A stretch of DNA of 64,000 nt from Nonomuraea maritima (GCF_900100395.1 NZ_FNFB01000011.1:124001-188000), one strand, 5' to 3'. Counted from the first letter of the stretch, positions 9,089 through 17,617 are shown. Notes: a model not told the origin generated them from the letters alone. Numbers and translations are program-made.

Positions 9089-9107
9089 GCTTATGGACGC
9101 CATAAGC
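9089..9107. promoter_or_regulatory. LysR-type binding site upstream of the rclA-like gene
   Basis: GCTTATGGACGCCATAAGC is a perfect 8-bp inverted repeat with a 3-nt spacer and contains the LysR consensus T-N11-A (9092-9104). It lies 93-111 bp upstream of the rclA-like ATG and just past the lysR stop, the spacing expected of an activator recognition site. It could instead be a weak terminator for lysR, but there is no U-rich tail and the stem is AT-rich. Confidence 0.65.
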
Positions 9108-9114
9108 GGGCTGC

Positions 9115-10014
9115 TCAGACGGCGTCCGGATCGGGGAACCCGCCGACGAACACGGCCACGTCGCGGCGGCGGGAGGCGGCCGGCCACACCGCCCACGTAC
9201 GGCGCACCAGCGGATGGCCGACGAGCGGCGACCAGGAGACGTTCTCCGGCAGCGGCTGCGACCAGTTCGGCGGCGCCAGCGCGAACGACTGCCCGGCGTT
9301 GACGGCCGCCAGCTTCACCTCCGCGATCAACGCCTGCCCCTCGGGCGCGGGCGGCCCCAGGTCGAGGCCGTGGCTGCGCAGGATGGCGGTCAGCTCGTCG
9401 AACCACGCGGGGCTGCTCGGGCGCGGGAACGACACCCACGTCAGGCCGCGCAGCGCCTCCAGGCAGATGCCGTCCGGTCCGCGCAGCTCGGCCGCGTGGT
9501 CGGCGGCCAGCAGCACGCCGAGCGGCTCGCGGACGACGAGCATCGCGTCGAACTCGGGGCCAGGCGGGCGTCCGCGCAGCAGGCCGACGTCCAGCTCGCC
9601 GGCCTGCAGCGCGGCCTGCTGCGCGGCCGTCGACAGGTGCAGAGCCTGGACGCGGGTCTCAGGACAGGCCACCGCCAGGCGTTCCAGGGGCGGGCCGAGC
9701 AGGTCGGCGGGCAGCTCCAGCGGGACGCCCAGGCGCAGCACCCCGCCGGTCTCGCCGGTGTAGGCGGCCATCGTGCGCAGCAACTGGTCGTGCCGGGCCA
9801 GCATCGCGCGGGCCTCGCCGAGCAGCGCAACCCCGGCCTCGGTGGTGCTCACACCGGTGCTGCGGCGCACCAGCAGCTTGACGCCGAGGCGGCGTTCGAG
9901 GGTGTTGACCGTCTGCGACAGGGCCGGCTGGCTGATGTGCAGGCGGCGGGCCGCGGCCGACATGCCGCCCTCCTCCGCCACCGCGACGAACGCGCGCAGC
10001 TCTCGCAACTCCAT
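9115..10014 (-). CDS. LysR-family transcriptional regulator
   Basis: 299 aa. The N-terminal winged helix-turn-helix is canonical (ELRAFVAVAEEGGMSAAARRL, then SQPALSQTVNTLERRLG) and a periplasmic-binding-protein-like effector domain fills about 90-299 (first strand VLRLGVPLELP). It sits immediately upstream of, and in the same direction as, the rclA-like gene, with a LysR box in the 118-bp gap. It is therefore the likely regulator of that reductase. The 12-bp gap to the upstream MFS gene means it may also be co-transcribed with the transporter. Confidence 0.9.
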   Translation of the reverse strand: MELRELRAFVAVAEEGGMSAAARRLHISQPALSQTVNTLERRLGVKLLVRRSTGVSTTEAGVALLGEARAMLARHDQLLRTMAAYTGETGGVLRLGVPLELPADLLGPPLERLAVACPETRVQALHLSTAAQQAALQAGELDVGLLRGRPPGPEFDAMLVVREPLGVLLAADHAAELRGPDGICLEALRGLTWVSFPRPSSPAWFDELTAILRSHGLDLGPPAPEGQALIAEVKLAAVNAGQSFALAPPNWSQPLPENVSWSPLVGHPLVRRTWAVWPAASRRRDVAVFVGGFPDPDAV

Positions 10015-10026
10015 GCGGCCATGTCA

Positions 10027-11220
10027 TCACATGTCAGGATCAGACCTTGTGAGCAGGCCACCGACCGGCGTCCGCAGCCCCGGAGCCAGGACGATCGTGA
10101 CCACGGCCGACGCCGCCGCCATCACCGCCATCGCCGTCGCGGGCGAGGTCTGCTGGGCGACGGTCCCCGCCACGGCCGCGCCGACGCCCTGCATCGTCAT
10201 CATCCCCGACGCGTGCAGCCCGAGGGCGTGCCCGCGCAGCTCAGGCGGGGTGAGGGCGACCAGGCGGTCCTGCAGCAGCAGACTGGCCGCGAAACCGGCC
10301 GAGGCAAGCACGATCGCCGCCGCGGCCAGCGGCAGCCCCGGCTCCAGCGTGAAGACCAGGTACGGCACCGCCAGCAGCAGCCGCAGCGGGGCCGCGAGCC
10401 GTTCGCGCCACCGGTCCGGCACGAACCGGCCGACCACCAGGTCACCGACCAGCATGCCGAGCGCGGCCAGCGCGAACAGTGCGCCCGCGTGCGCCGGCGC
10501 GTACGGGACGAACAGCGCCTCACACCCGACGATCAGCCCGTTGGGCACCCACAGCGCCAGGTAGACGTAGCGGCGCGGCGCCGACGACCACAGCAGCCGG
10601 TTGCCGCGCCAGGTCGCCGCGGCCGACGGCCGGCCATCGGCCCGGGCCGGGCGGCGCGCCAGCCCGAACCGCGTGACGACCGCGCCGAGCAGGTAGAGGA
10701 CGGCGGCGACCAGCAGCGTCCCGCGTGGCGACAGCACGCTCACCAGCAGCGCGCCGGTCGCGTACCCGGCGATCTGCAGGAGCCCGACCGACATGTTGAG
10801 CACCGAACGCCCGAGCAGGTACCCCTCGCGCGGCAAGATGTCGGTGAGCAGCCCGTAGCGCACGCCGCCACCCAGCGAGGACGCCAGTCCCAGGCCGAAC
10901 AGCAGGGCGAGAGCCACGCCCACCGGCAGGCCGGGCACCGCCAGCACCGCCGTACCTGCCGCGAACACCGCCGCGAGGCCGCTCATGGCCGCGCGCGGCG
11001 GCAGCCGGTCGGCGGCCGACAGCAGCACCGTCGCCCCGACCACCTGCGCCAGCGAAGGACCGAACATGCTGAGCGCCGCCAGCAGCGGCGAGCCCGTCTC
11101 GGCGTAGACGAGCGTGCCGAGGGCCAGCCCGCTCACGGTGGAGGCCGCCGTCTGCGTGGCGGATGAGACGAACAGCACCGAGAACTCCGGCACCCGAAAC
11201 AGATCACCATATGTACGCAT
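10027..11220 (-). CDS. MFS transporter
   Basis: 397 aa with about 12 predicted hydrophobic segments and an N-terminal FRVPEFSVLFVSSATQ typical of actinobacterial MFS drug exporters of the MFS_1 group. The motif-A-like loop after TM2 is replaced by SAADRLPPRAAM, which keeps the D-R-x-P-R character. Probably a proton-driven exporter in the cytoplasmic membrane; substrate unknown. It is divergent from a winged-helix regulator at 11279, and an inverted repeat lies in the 58-bp intergenic space. Both facts suggest the regulator represses this exporter. Confidence 0.88.
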   Translation of the reverse strand: MRTYGDLFRVPEFSVLFVSSATQTAASTVSGLALGTLVYAETGSPLLAALSMFGPSLAQVVGATVLLSAADRLPPRAAMSGLAAVFAAGTAVLAVPGLPVGVALALLFGLGLASSLGGGVRYGLLTDILPREGYLLGRSVLNMSVGLLQIAGYATGALLVSVLSPRGTLLVAAVLYLLGAVVTRFGLARRPARADGRPSAAATWRGNRLLWSSAPRRYVYLALWVPNGLIVGCEALFVPYAPAHAGALFALAALGMLVGDLVVGRFVPDRWRERLAAPLRLLLAVPYLVFTLEPGLPLAAAAIVLASAGFAASLLLQDRLVALTPPELRGHALGLHASGMMTMQGVGAAVAGTVAQQTSPATAMAVMAAASAVVTIVLAPGLRTPVGGLLTRSDPDM

Positions 11221-11223
11221 ACG

Positions 11224-11243
11224 GGGGTTCTATGGTGAACCCC
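11224..11243. promoter_or_regulatory. Inverted repeat in the MFS/regulator divergent promoter
   Basis: GGGGTTC and GAACCCC form perfect 7-bp arms around a 6-nt centre, between the divergent starts at 11220 and 11279. The size suits a dimeric winged-helix (ArsR-type) repressor, and control of both genes by the 11279 product is the simplest reading. Confidence 0.5.
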
Positions 11244-11278
11244 GGGAACGTCACGAGAGTTTCGCGGAGAGGCGGAAC

Positions 11279-12253
11279 ATGGGCTACTGGGAGGTCAGCG
11301 CCGACACGCTGGCGCGCGGCCGGTTCACCGTCTCCGCGCTCGCCGAGACGCTCGCCGCAATGATCCTGCTGACCGACGGCCGGCCCGCCCACCCCGGCGA
11401 GCGGGCCTGGCTCGACGAGCACCGGCCCGCCTACCGGCGACGGCTGGCCGACGACCCGGTGCTCGGGCTGCTCGTGCGGGCCGCGTCGGCCACCCACTGG
11501 ATCCCCGACTTCCTCACGCCCGCGCCCCCGGCCGCGGAGACGACGTTCGACGACGAGCTCGCCGTCATCCGCGACACCCCGCCCGCGGCCGCGCAGGCGG
11601 ACCTGGCCGTCGCGCTGGGCGGGCCGCCACCGGCCGCGCTCGACCGCCCCGACCTGCCCGTACGCGCCGCGGAGCTCGTGGAGTGGGTGTGGCGCGAGAC
11701 CGTGCAGCCGACCTGGCCGCGCCGCCGCCGGATCATCGAGGCCGACATCGTGTCCAGGACCGAGCGGCTCAGCCGGGGCGGCTGGGCCGCGGCGCTGACC
11801 GACCTACGGCCCGGGATGCACTGGCTGGGCGACGGCAGGCTGCAGATCAACGCCCACAACTATCCGCCGCGGCGGCTGGACGGAGCCGAGCTGCTGTTCG
11901 TGCCCGTCGTCCCGGACCGGGCGTGGGTGGCCTGGCGGCTGCCGGACCGGTACGCGCTCATCTACCCCTGCTCCGGGCAGCTCCTGTCCGAACGCCGGGC
12001 CCCGGCCGCGCTGGCTCGCCTGCTCGGGGCCGGCCGCGCGAACGTGCTCGTCCTGCTCGACAGCCCCAGGACCACCACCCAGCTCGTGGCCCTGACCGGG
12101 CAGGGCCTCGGCTCGGTGGGACGGCACCTGCAGGTCCTGCTGGACGCCCGCCTCGTCCGCCGGCGGCGGTCCGGCCGGTCAGTGCTGTACTGGCGTACCG
12201 CTACGGGTGACGCGCTCGTGGCCGACCAGGATTCAGGGCATTCCGGGCAGTAG
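11279..12253 (+). CDS. Winged-helix (ArsR-like) regulator with N-terminal sensor region
   Basis: 324 aa from ATG 11279 with GGAGAGGCGG upstream. The first ~240 residues form a family domain rich in Trp and Arg seen in actinobacterial ArsR-like regulators (MGYWEVSADTLARGRFTVSA start). The C-terminal ~75 residues are a winged helix (TTTQLVALTGQGLGSVGRHLQ, wing RLVRRRRSGRSVLYWRT). Proteins of this type repress a neighbouring exporter or enzyme until an unknown small ligand binds. The divergent MFS gene and shared inverted repeat support that role here. Confidence 0.8.
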   Translation: MGYWEVSADTLARGRFTVSALAETLAAMILLTDGRPAHPGERAWLDEHRPAYRRRLADDPVLGLLVRAASATHWIPDFLTPAPPAAETTFDDELAVIRDTPPAAAQADLAVALGGPPPAALDRPDLPVRAAELVEWVWRETVQPTWPRRRRIIEADIVSRTERLSRGGWAAALTDLRPGMHWLGDGRLQINAHNYPPRRLDGAELLFVPVVPDRAWVAWRLPDRYALIYPCSGQLLSERRAPAALARLLGAGRANVLVLLDSPRTTTQLVALTGQGLGSVGRHLQVLLDARLVRRRRSGRSVLYWRTATGDALVADQDSGHSGQ

Positions 12254-12351
12254 ACGGCTCGCCCGTGTGGGTCGCAGCGTGGCGGAATGTTAGCGCCTGT
12301 CGTCTCTCGCGCCACTGGTCGCGTCACCAGCGCCGGGGCGAGGATCCTTCC

Positions 12352-12810
12352 ATGTCATTCGTGCTCTCCCCCTCGCCCGCGTCGGCCGAGCAGGCCGTCG
12401 CCCACTTCGCCGCCAAGCTCGCGTACGAAACCGATGTCAGCGACGTCCACAACGACCTGGAGGCCGGCGCACCGGGGCTCGCGGTGGTGGACACCCGCGG
12501 CCTCGACGCCTGGGAACAGGGGCATCTGCCCGGTGCGATCCACCTGCCCACCCGGCAGATCCCGGCAAGGGCCACGCAGGAGATCCCCGCCGGAGTCGTG
12601 GTGGTCACCTACTGCTGGGGACCAGGCTGCAACGGCTCCACCAAGGCGGCACTGGAGTTCGCCAAGCTCGGCTACCAGGTCAAGGAGATGATCGGCGGCT
12701 ACGAGTACTGGGTGCGCGAGGGCTTCCCGGTCCGCACCCCGGACGGCTTGCGGCGGCGCCAGGGAGACGACCTGACGGTGGTCCCGACGGGAGCGACGTG
12801 TGACTGCTGA
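12352..12810 (+). CDS. Rhodanese-domain sulfurtransferase
   Basis: 152 aa single-domain rhodanese. CH2A-like motif AVVDTRGLDAWEQGHLPGAI (45-63) precedes the active-site loop TYCWGPGCNGST with the likely persulfide cysteine C88. ATG 12352 is preceded by GGCGAGGATCC. It would transfer sulfane sulfur from thiosulfate or a persulfide, in the cytoplasm. The last codons overlap a GTG-started frame that carries an IS21 IstB remnant, so transposon debris begins at its 3' end. The protein end looks family-like (TGATCDC). Confidence 0.87.
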   Translation: MSFVLSPSPASAEQAVAHFAAKLAYETDVSDVHNDLEAGAPGLAVVDTRGLDAWEQGHLPGAIHLPTRQIPARATQEIPAGVVVVTYCWGPGCNGSTKAALEFAKLGYQVKEMIGGYEYWVREGFPVRTPDGLRRRQGDDLTVVPTGATCDC

Positions 12811-12883
12811 GCCGACGACCCGGCAGATCACACCCGCCCCCATCTCGCGGTCCGGGAGCCGGCGCGGCTTCCAGGCATGCCGC

Positions 12884-13135
12884 ATGCTTCGGCTGCCCAC
12901 TGTCCGCACCCAGTTCCCCGACCTGGCTGAGGCCGCCGCCCGCGAGCAGATGTCCTACCGTGACTTCCTCGCCGAGCTGCTCATGGCCGTGTGCGACGAC
13001 CGAGCCCGCCGCCGTTCCGAACGGCGCATCAAGGCCGCTGGGTTTCCCCGTGAGAAGTCCTTGCGTGCCTTCGACTTCGACGCCAACCCGAACGTCGACC
13101 CTGCCGTCATCAACACCCTCACCACCTGCGATTGG
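12884..13135 (+). pseudogene. istB: IS21-family istB helper ATPase, N-terminal fragment
   Basis: About 84 codons match the N-terminal part of IstB: LRLPTVRTQFPDLAEAAARE, a DFLAELLMAVCDDR helix and FDFDANPNVDPAVINTL. The similarity stops at TTCDW, just before the Walker A region, and the frame runs on into unrelated sequence. No istA and no terminal repeats are visible. This marks an old IS21 insertion that has been deleted down to one fragment. Confidence 0.8.
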
Positions 13136-13342
13136 GCGCCGATATGGCGAACACATTGGCGGCCAGGTTTCCGGCGGCCTGGCGGGTATGGGCGGTGCTG
13201 CGCCAAAGCTGTCGCTGCGAGAGGGTACGGGCTGGTAGATCACGTGTCCGCGATCGGCTCATCGCCCAGCCCTTGTGGCACGGGCAGGCGGCTCAGCGGC
13301 GGCAGCATCGCCCGCTGAGTGTCGGGTACCTCGGCGTACTGC

Positions 13343-13465
13343 TGGACATGGCACATCCTGGCGGATCCCGACGGCAACGAGTACTGCGTCGTGGCCGCGC
13401 CCGACGCCTACCGGACGGGGCCACGACACGGCCGGGCCATGCCGCGGCCCGCGCCACCTTGCGGT
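13343..13465 (+). pseudogene. VOC/glyoxalase-family C-terminal fragment
   Basis: The frame around 13349-13405 reads WHILADPDGNEYCVVAAPD, the last strand of VOC-superfamily enzymes with the metal-ligand Glu in DPDGNEYCV. Upstream sequence shows no beginning of such a protein. It lies between the IstB fragment and the 13465 gene and is probably the tail of a gene lost in the same rearrangement. Confidence 0.6.
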
Positions 13466-14133
13466 TACCGCGTTGCGGTGGCCAGTGCCGCGCGGATGGC
13501 GTCCTCGTCGACCGGCCGGCCCTTCTCGTTCGAGAACGGCCCGTACGGGGTCCCCCACACCGGCGTGCCCGTCGCCTGCCGCCAGCTGTCGGCCAGCGGT
13601 CCCGCGTCCACCACGCCGTACCCGATGGATTCGATGAATTCGGTCACCGCCGCCTTCGCCGGCGCGGAGTCCCCGGCGATCGGCAGGTACGAGCGGTCGG
13701 CCGCCCCCGCTGGGCGGGCGAGTGACAGCAGGTGCTTGAAAAAGACGTTGTTGAACGCTTTCACGACCATGGCGTCCGGAACGTACCGCAGCAGCAGCTC
13801 GCTCGAGGTGATCGACTCGCTGTCGAGCTCGGGGATGTGCCCGTCACGCTCGGGGCCGTAGTTGCACGTGTCGATGACCGTCTTCCCGGCCAGTGGCGCG
13901 GCGGGCAGGTTGGGGAACGCCATGACCGGCACCGTGACCACGACGATGTCACCGGCCGCCGCGGCCTCCCCGCTCGTCGCCGCGGACGCCCGCGGCCCCA
14001 GTTCCGCGGCCGTGTCCGCGAGCGTTTCGGGACCGCGCGAGTTGCTGAGCACGACTCGGTGCCCGGCCGCGATGGCGAGCTGCGCGATGGTACTGCCGAT
14101 GAATCCGCTTCCGATGAATCCCACAGTCGTCAT
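13465..14133 (-). CDS. NADPH-dependent F420 reductase-like protein (COG2085)
   Basis: 222 aa Rossmann protein beginning MTTVGFIGSGFIGSTIAQ (GxGxxG) with the COG2085 pattern: LSNSRGPETL for the NADP phosphate, DIVVVTVPVMAF, then VIDTCNYG and VVKAFNNVFF. The family includes Fno (NADPH:F420 oxidoreductase), many short members of unknown substrate, and F420-independent relatives. It is first of three related copies within 3.5 kb (others at 15200 and 16373). ATG 14133; monocistronic or linked with the epimerase gene 72 bp upstream. Confidence 0.82.
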   Translation of the reverse strand: MTTVGFIGSGFIGSTIAQLAIAAGHRVVLSNSRGPETLADTAAELGPRASAATSGEAAAAGDIVVVTVPVMAFPNLPAAPLAGKTVIDTCNYGPERDGHIPELDSESITSSELLLRYVPDAMVVKAFNNVFFKHLLSLARPAGAADRSYLPIAGDSAPAKAAVTEFIESIGYGVVDAGPLADSWRQATGTPVWGTPYGPFSNEKGRPVDEDAIRAALATATR

Positions 14134-14205
14134 ATTCTTAGCGTCCCTCTAGAAGAGCCGTATCCTTGTCATTTGCCGGACTCGTTGCAATTCGGATCCC
14201 TGCTG

Positions 14206-15147
14206 TCAGCCGGCGGAGAAGTAATGGCCGTTGTCCAGATCGGCGAGCAGGCCGGGCTGAGCGGGTTTCCAGCCGAGGGTCCGGCGGGTGATGAGGTTGG
14301 AGGCCGGGTAGCTCTGCGTGACGATGTTCGCGAGGAACCCGAAGTATCCCGGCAGCACCAGTTCGTCCACGGGAACGCTCACGGCGGGCAGGCCCAGGCG
14401 GCTGCCGATGGACTCGGCGATCTCGCGGAACGGGATGCCCCCGTCGTCTACCGCGTGCCAATATTTGCCGGCCGGACCCTTCTCCAGCGCCAAGCGGAAC
14501 AAGGAGGCGACATCGCGGATGTGCACGGCGTTCCACAGGTTCGCGCCGTCTCCGGGGTAGCCGACGAAGCCCTTCTCCTTCGCGAGCGCGATCAGCTGCA
14601 CGAGGAAGCCGGCACGATCGGTCGTGCTGTGCGCGATGTTGGCGATCCGTACGACCGAAGACCGCACCCCCCGCTCGGCGAGCCCGACTACGGCGGTTTC
14701 CACGACGTTACGTGCCCGCAGGGTGCCCTTGTGCTCATCGCCGGCGGGAAGGGCCGGGTCCTCCTCGGTGGCCGTCCGGCCCAGGAATCCCTGCCCGGGC
14801 GAGCCGATGCTCCCCGCCGCGACCAGCGGCTTTCCGGTTCCCGCCAGTGCCTCGCCGTAGGCGAGCATGATCGGGAGCTCGGCGGCGGCCACGGCATGGA
14901 TCCCGCCGGAGAAAAGCAGGTCTTGCCGGTGCGCGACGTGGATGGCGCCGTCGGAATCCGCGGCCGCCTCCTTGAGCCCGTCGAGATCCTGAAGGTCGCC
15001 GCGGCGCACCTTCGCGCCGAGCGCGGACAGCGCCGCCGCGGCCGTGTCCGACCGGGCCAGGCCGGTGACCTCGTGCCCGGCGGCGATGAGCTCGGGGATG
15101 ATGTACGAACCGGAATGGCCGGTCCCGCCAGTGACGAAAACGTGCAC
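14206..15147 (-). CDS. NAD(P)-dependent epimerase/dehydratase (extended SDR)
   Basis: 313 aa. TGGTGHSGSYIIPELIAAGH at residues 6-25 is the extended-SDR nucleotide site and GDLQDLDGL follows. The usual YxxxK pair is not obvious, placing it in the atypical SDR group together with NmrA-like and NAD(P)-binding proteins. C-terminal residues YSxG end a domain containing WNAVHIRDVASLFRLALEKG, the typical epimerase substrate lobe motif. It is divergent from nothing and lies between two F420-reductase-like genes, so a shared redox pathway is possible but unproven. Confidence 0.82.
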   Translation of the reverse strand: MHVFVTGGTGHSGSYIIPELIAAGHEVTGLARSDTAAAALSALGAKVRRGDLQDLDGLKEAAADSDGAIHVAHRQDLLFSGGIHAVAAAELPIMLAYGEALAGTGKPLVAAGSIGSPGQGFLGRTATEEDPALPAGDEHKGTLRARNVVETAVVGLAERGVRSSVVRIANIAHSTTDRAGFLVQLIALAKEKGFVGYPGDGANLWNAVHIRDVASLFRLALEKGPAGKYWHAVDDGGIPFREIAESIGSRLGLPAVSVPVDELVLPGYFGFLANIVTQSYPASNLITRRTLGWKPAQPGLLADLDNGHYFSAG

Positions 15148-15199
15148 GCTACTGCTCCTTGTGAATGATGTGGCGCGAGAAGTGGTGGTGCGGGCGCGC

Positions 15200-15477
15200 T
15201 CAGGCAGAAGTGCTGACGCCGAAGGTGAAGTTGAAGCTTCCCGCGCCGTAGCGGCCCAGGCCTGTCATCACCAGGCCTGTTCCTTCCGGCCGGCGCGCCA
15301 TTTCCAGGGGGCCGGTGTCCATCGGCCGCAGCCCGAGGCTTTTGATGAATGCCGACACAGTCGCCTTGGCCTCAGCGTCGTCGGCGGCGATGAGCCCGTC
15401 CAGCGAGTTGCCCTGCGCCAGCATGTGACAGAAAACGGTGGTGAACGCCTGCACGACGTGCGCGCCGGCGGGCGTTC
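15200..15477 (-). pseudogene. F420 reductase-like protein, C-terminal half only
   Basis: About 92 codons (AHVVQAFTTVFCHMLAQGNS through SFNFTFGVSTSA) align along their whole length with the C-terminal half of the intact paralog at 16373-16996 (AHVVKAFNTVFGHVLAQGRP...). The N-terminal Rossmann half is missing: the similarity ends exactly where the CPBP protease gene stops. This is a truncated tandem duplicate, without a start codon of its own. Confidence 0.8.
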
Positions 15478-15479
15478 GA

Positions 15480-16313
15480 TCACCTGGCGAGCCTAGCGGC
15501 CACATCCGCCCGGGCCGAGCGACGGACGGGGACCACGTGACCACGCCGGTGTGCCAGCCACATGAACACGACGGTGGCCACCACGCCGAACACCACGGCG
15601 TACACACTGCCCTCCGGTCCGAAGTCGCCGCCCGTGACCAGCGCGGGACCCGACATCGTCGCGTCCAGCAGGCCCTGCGGGGTGTTGCTGCCGGACACCT
15701 TGGTGCTGAAGATGGCGCTCGCGGCAGTGTTCCAGCCGAAGTGCAGACCGATCGGCACCCACAGCTTGCGGGTGGCGATGTACGCGGCGGTCAGCATCCC
15801 GCCTGCCTCGATGGCGATAGCGATGGCGCCCCACAGGGTGGCGTTCGCGTTGAGCAGGTGGATCAGGCCGAACAGCGAGCCGGTCAGCACGAGCGCGATC
15901 CAGGTTCCGGTCCAGTGCTCGACGTTCCGGAACAGGACACCGCGGAAGACCAGCTCCTCGGTCACGGCAGCACCCGCCATGATGCCGAGCAGGCCGACGG
16001 CGCTCGCCGGCGTGCCCAGGCCGTTGATCGTGTAGTCGCCTGAGAAGGCGATGTTCGCGATGACTGCCCCGAACAGCGCGATGCCGAGCAGCGTGCCCCA
16101 GCTGATCCCCGCGCCTGCTCCCTTCAACGACACCTCGACGGGTGCCCGGTGCTCGGTGCGCCGCACCACCCAGCCGTAGACCAGGACCGCGACGACGGCC
16201 GTCAGCAGGCCGGCGACGAGCGCCAGCCAGGGGTTGCCCTTCACCGCCACCGTGCCCAGACTGCCGAGGATCCAGACCGCCACAACCGCCAAGAGCTGCC
16301 GTATCAGACGCAC
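15480..16313 (-). CDS. CPBP-family intramembrane metalloprotease
   Basis: 277 aa with about 7-8 hydrophobic segments. CPBP (Abi/CAAX) motif 1 is EELVFR (E119, E120, R124), motif 2 FGLIH contains H152, and motif 3 LHFGWN supplies another His/Asn. Bacterial members are intramembrane glutamate/metal proteases linked to bacteriocin immunity or membrane-protein processing. ATG 16313. The gene is flanked by the two halves of a duplicated reductase family and may have arrived with the rearrangement that truncated the 15200 copy. Confidence 0.88.
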   Translation of the reverse strand: MRLIRQLLAVVAVWILGSLGTVAVKGNPWLALVAGLLTAVVAVLVYGWVVRRTEHRAPVEVSLKGAGAGISWGTLLGIALFGAVIANIAFSGDYTINGLGTPASAVGLLGIMAGAAVTEELVFRGVLFRNVEHWTGTWIALVLTGSLFGLIHLLNANATLWGAIAIAIEAGGMLTAAYIATRKLWVPIGLHFGWNTAASAIFSTKVSGSNTPQGLLDATMSGPALVTGGDFGPEGSVYAVVFGVVATVVFMWLAHRRGHVVPVRRSARADVAARLAR

Positions 16314-16372
16314 AATGACTCCTTCGTGAGAATCCGCGGCGGGAGCGCTGCGGGCTACTGGCAGGGCTGCGC

Positions 16373-16996
16373 TCAGCCGGGGAGGTCGACGCCGAGGGCG
16401 ATGTCGAAGGTCGCCGCGCCGTTGCGGGCCAGGCCCATCAGCAGCGGCCCGACCCCTTCCAGCCAGCGGGCCATCTCCAGGCCGCCGACATCGAGCGGGC
16501 GCAGTCCGAGGCTCTCGATGAACGCCGACACGTCGGCCTTGGCCCGCGCGTCATCCCCGGCGAAGAACACGTCCAACGGACGCCCCTGGGCCAGCACGTG
16601 GCCGAAGACCGTGTTGAACGCCTTCACGACGTGCGCGCTCGCCGGGACTGCCTTGGCGATCTCCTGCGCACCGGACGTGCCTTCAGGGATGACGAGCCCG
16701 GTGGCGTCGGCGTTGAACGTGTTGGAGATGTCGATGATGAACTTGCCGGCCAGTGCATCCCCGTACTGGGCGACGACCGGCACGGCGCTGGCGTATGGCA
16801 CGGCCAGGACGACGATGTCGCCAACCGGGACGGCGCCGAATGTCCCGACCGTAGCCCCGCCGCCGAGCGCGGCGGCCAGGTCCTTGGCCTTGGCCGCGTC
16901 GCGGCCGATGAGCTCGACGGCGTGGCCGCCCTCGACCGCGCGGGCGCCAATGGCGCGGCCCATACCCCCCAGGCCGATGATGCTGATGCTGCTCAT
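16373..16996 (-). CDS. NADPH-dependent F420 reductase-like protein (COG2085)
   Basis: 207 aa from ATG 16996, which places the Rossmann motif SIIGLGGMGRAIGARAVEGG at the very N-terminus; a further upstream ATG would prepend unconserved residues. Motifs DIVVLAVPYAS, FIIDISNTF and AHVVKAFNTVFGHVLAQG follow the family. It is divergent from a MarR-family gene at 17147, and two matching operators lie in the shared promoter region, so this gene is probably the regulator's main target. Substrate is unknown; F420 use is plausible in an actinomycete but not shown by the sequence. Confidence 0.85.
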   Translation of the reverse strand: MSSISIIGLGGMGRAIGARAVEGGHAVELIGRDAAKAKDLAAALGGGATVGTFGAVPVGDIVVLAVPYASAVPVVAQYGDALAGKFIIDISNTFNADATGLVIPEGTSGAQEIAKAVPASAHVVKAFNTVFGHVLAQGRPLDVFFAGDDARAKADVSAFIESLGLRPLDVGGLEMARWLEGVGPLLMGLARNGAATFDIALGVDLPG

Positions 16997-17075
16997 GGTG
17001 TGCCCGCTTTCTGGTGCTGGATAGGACGCCATGCCCCACCCGTCGTTGTCGACGGCTGTGTCATCGACGCCCCAT

Positions 17076-17095
17076 TTGGTTAATGTGTGAACCAG
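17076..17095. promoter_or_regulatory. MarR operator copy 1
   Basis: TTGGTT-N8-AACCAG: half-sites TGGTT (17077-17081) and AACCA (17090-17094). An identical arrangement recurs 34 bp downstream. It lies between the divergent reductase (start 16996) and MarR gene (start 17147). Confidence 0.7.
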
Positions 17096-17109
17096 AAGCT
17101 ACGCGGCAC

Positions 17110-17129
17110 TTGGTTACCATGTCAACCAG
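17110..17129. promoter_or_regulatory. MarR operator copy 2
   Basis: TTGGTT-N8-AACCAG: half-sites TGGTT (17111-17115) and AACCA (17124-17128), same spacer length as copy 1 and 18 bp before the marR GTG. The pair implies autoregulation and cooperative occupancy of the divergent promoters. Confidence 0.7.
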
Positions 17130-17146
17130 ACGGTAAACTGACGTGC

Positions 17147-17617
17147 GTGACCGAGCCGCGGTGGTTGAACGAGCGAGAACAGCAGGCCTGGCGCAGCTTG
17201 ATGAAGATGCAGGACGGGCTGTCGGAGTTCATCGAGCGGCAGCTGCGCAACCGGTGCGGGATGTCCGGCGCCGACTACCAGGTCCTGGCCCACCTCTCTG
17301 AGGCGCCCGAAGGGCGGCTGAGGTCGTTCGAGCTCGGCCAGTTGTTGCGCTGGGAGAAGAGCCGCCTGTCGCAGCACCTGGGTCGGATGCAAAATCGCGG
17401 CCTGGTGTCCCGCGAGCGGTGCCTCGCCGACCAACGGGGGGCGGTAGTCGCCATCACTCCCCGGGGCAGCGACCTGATCAAGGTCGCGGCTCCTCAGCAC
17501 GTGGCCGACGTCCGCGACGTGCTCATTGATCATCTCACTGCGACTGAGATGGCGATGCTCGTCACCATCGGCGACAAAGTCGCCGAACGACTGGCGACGC
17601 TGGAACACAAGCACTGA
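17147..17617 (+). CDS. MarR-family transcriptional regulator
   Basis: 156 aa from GTG 17147 (TEPRWLNEREQQAWRSLMKM), chosen because the usual MarR helix 1 starts there and a longer reading would run through operator copy 2. The winged helix is LRSFELGQLLRWEKSRLSQH with wing RGLVSRERCLADQRGAVVAI and the conserved ADQRGA. Members of this sub-family regulate a divergent NAD(P)-dependent or hydrolase gene in response to oxidants or phenolics. Two matching palindromes in the promoter support control of itself and the 16373 reductase gene. Confidence 0.9.
   Translation: MTEPRWLNEREQQAWRSLMKMQDGLSEFIERQLRNRCGMSGADYQVLAHLSEAPEGRLRSFELGQLLRWEKSRLSQHLGRMQNRGLVSRERCLADQRGAVVAITPRGSDLIKVAAPQHVADVRDVLIDHLTATEMAMLVTIGDKVAERLATLEHKH

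Noticed and set aside
13132..13725. Plus-strand frame after the IstB fragment
   Set aside because: Overlaps the well-supported minus-strand reductase gene and shows no family resemblance.
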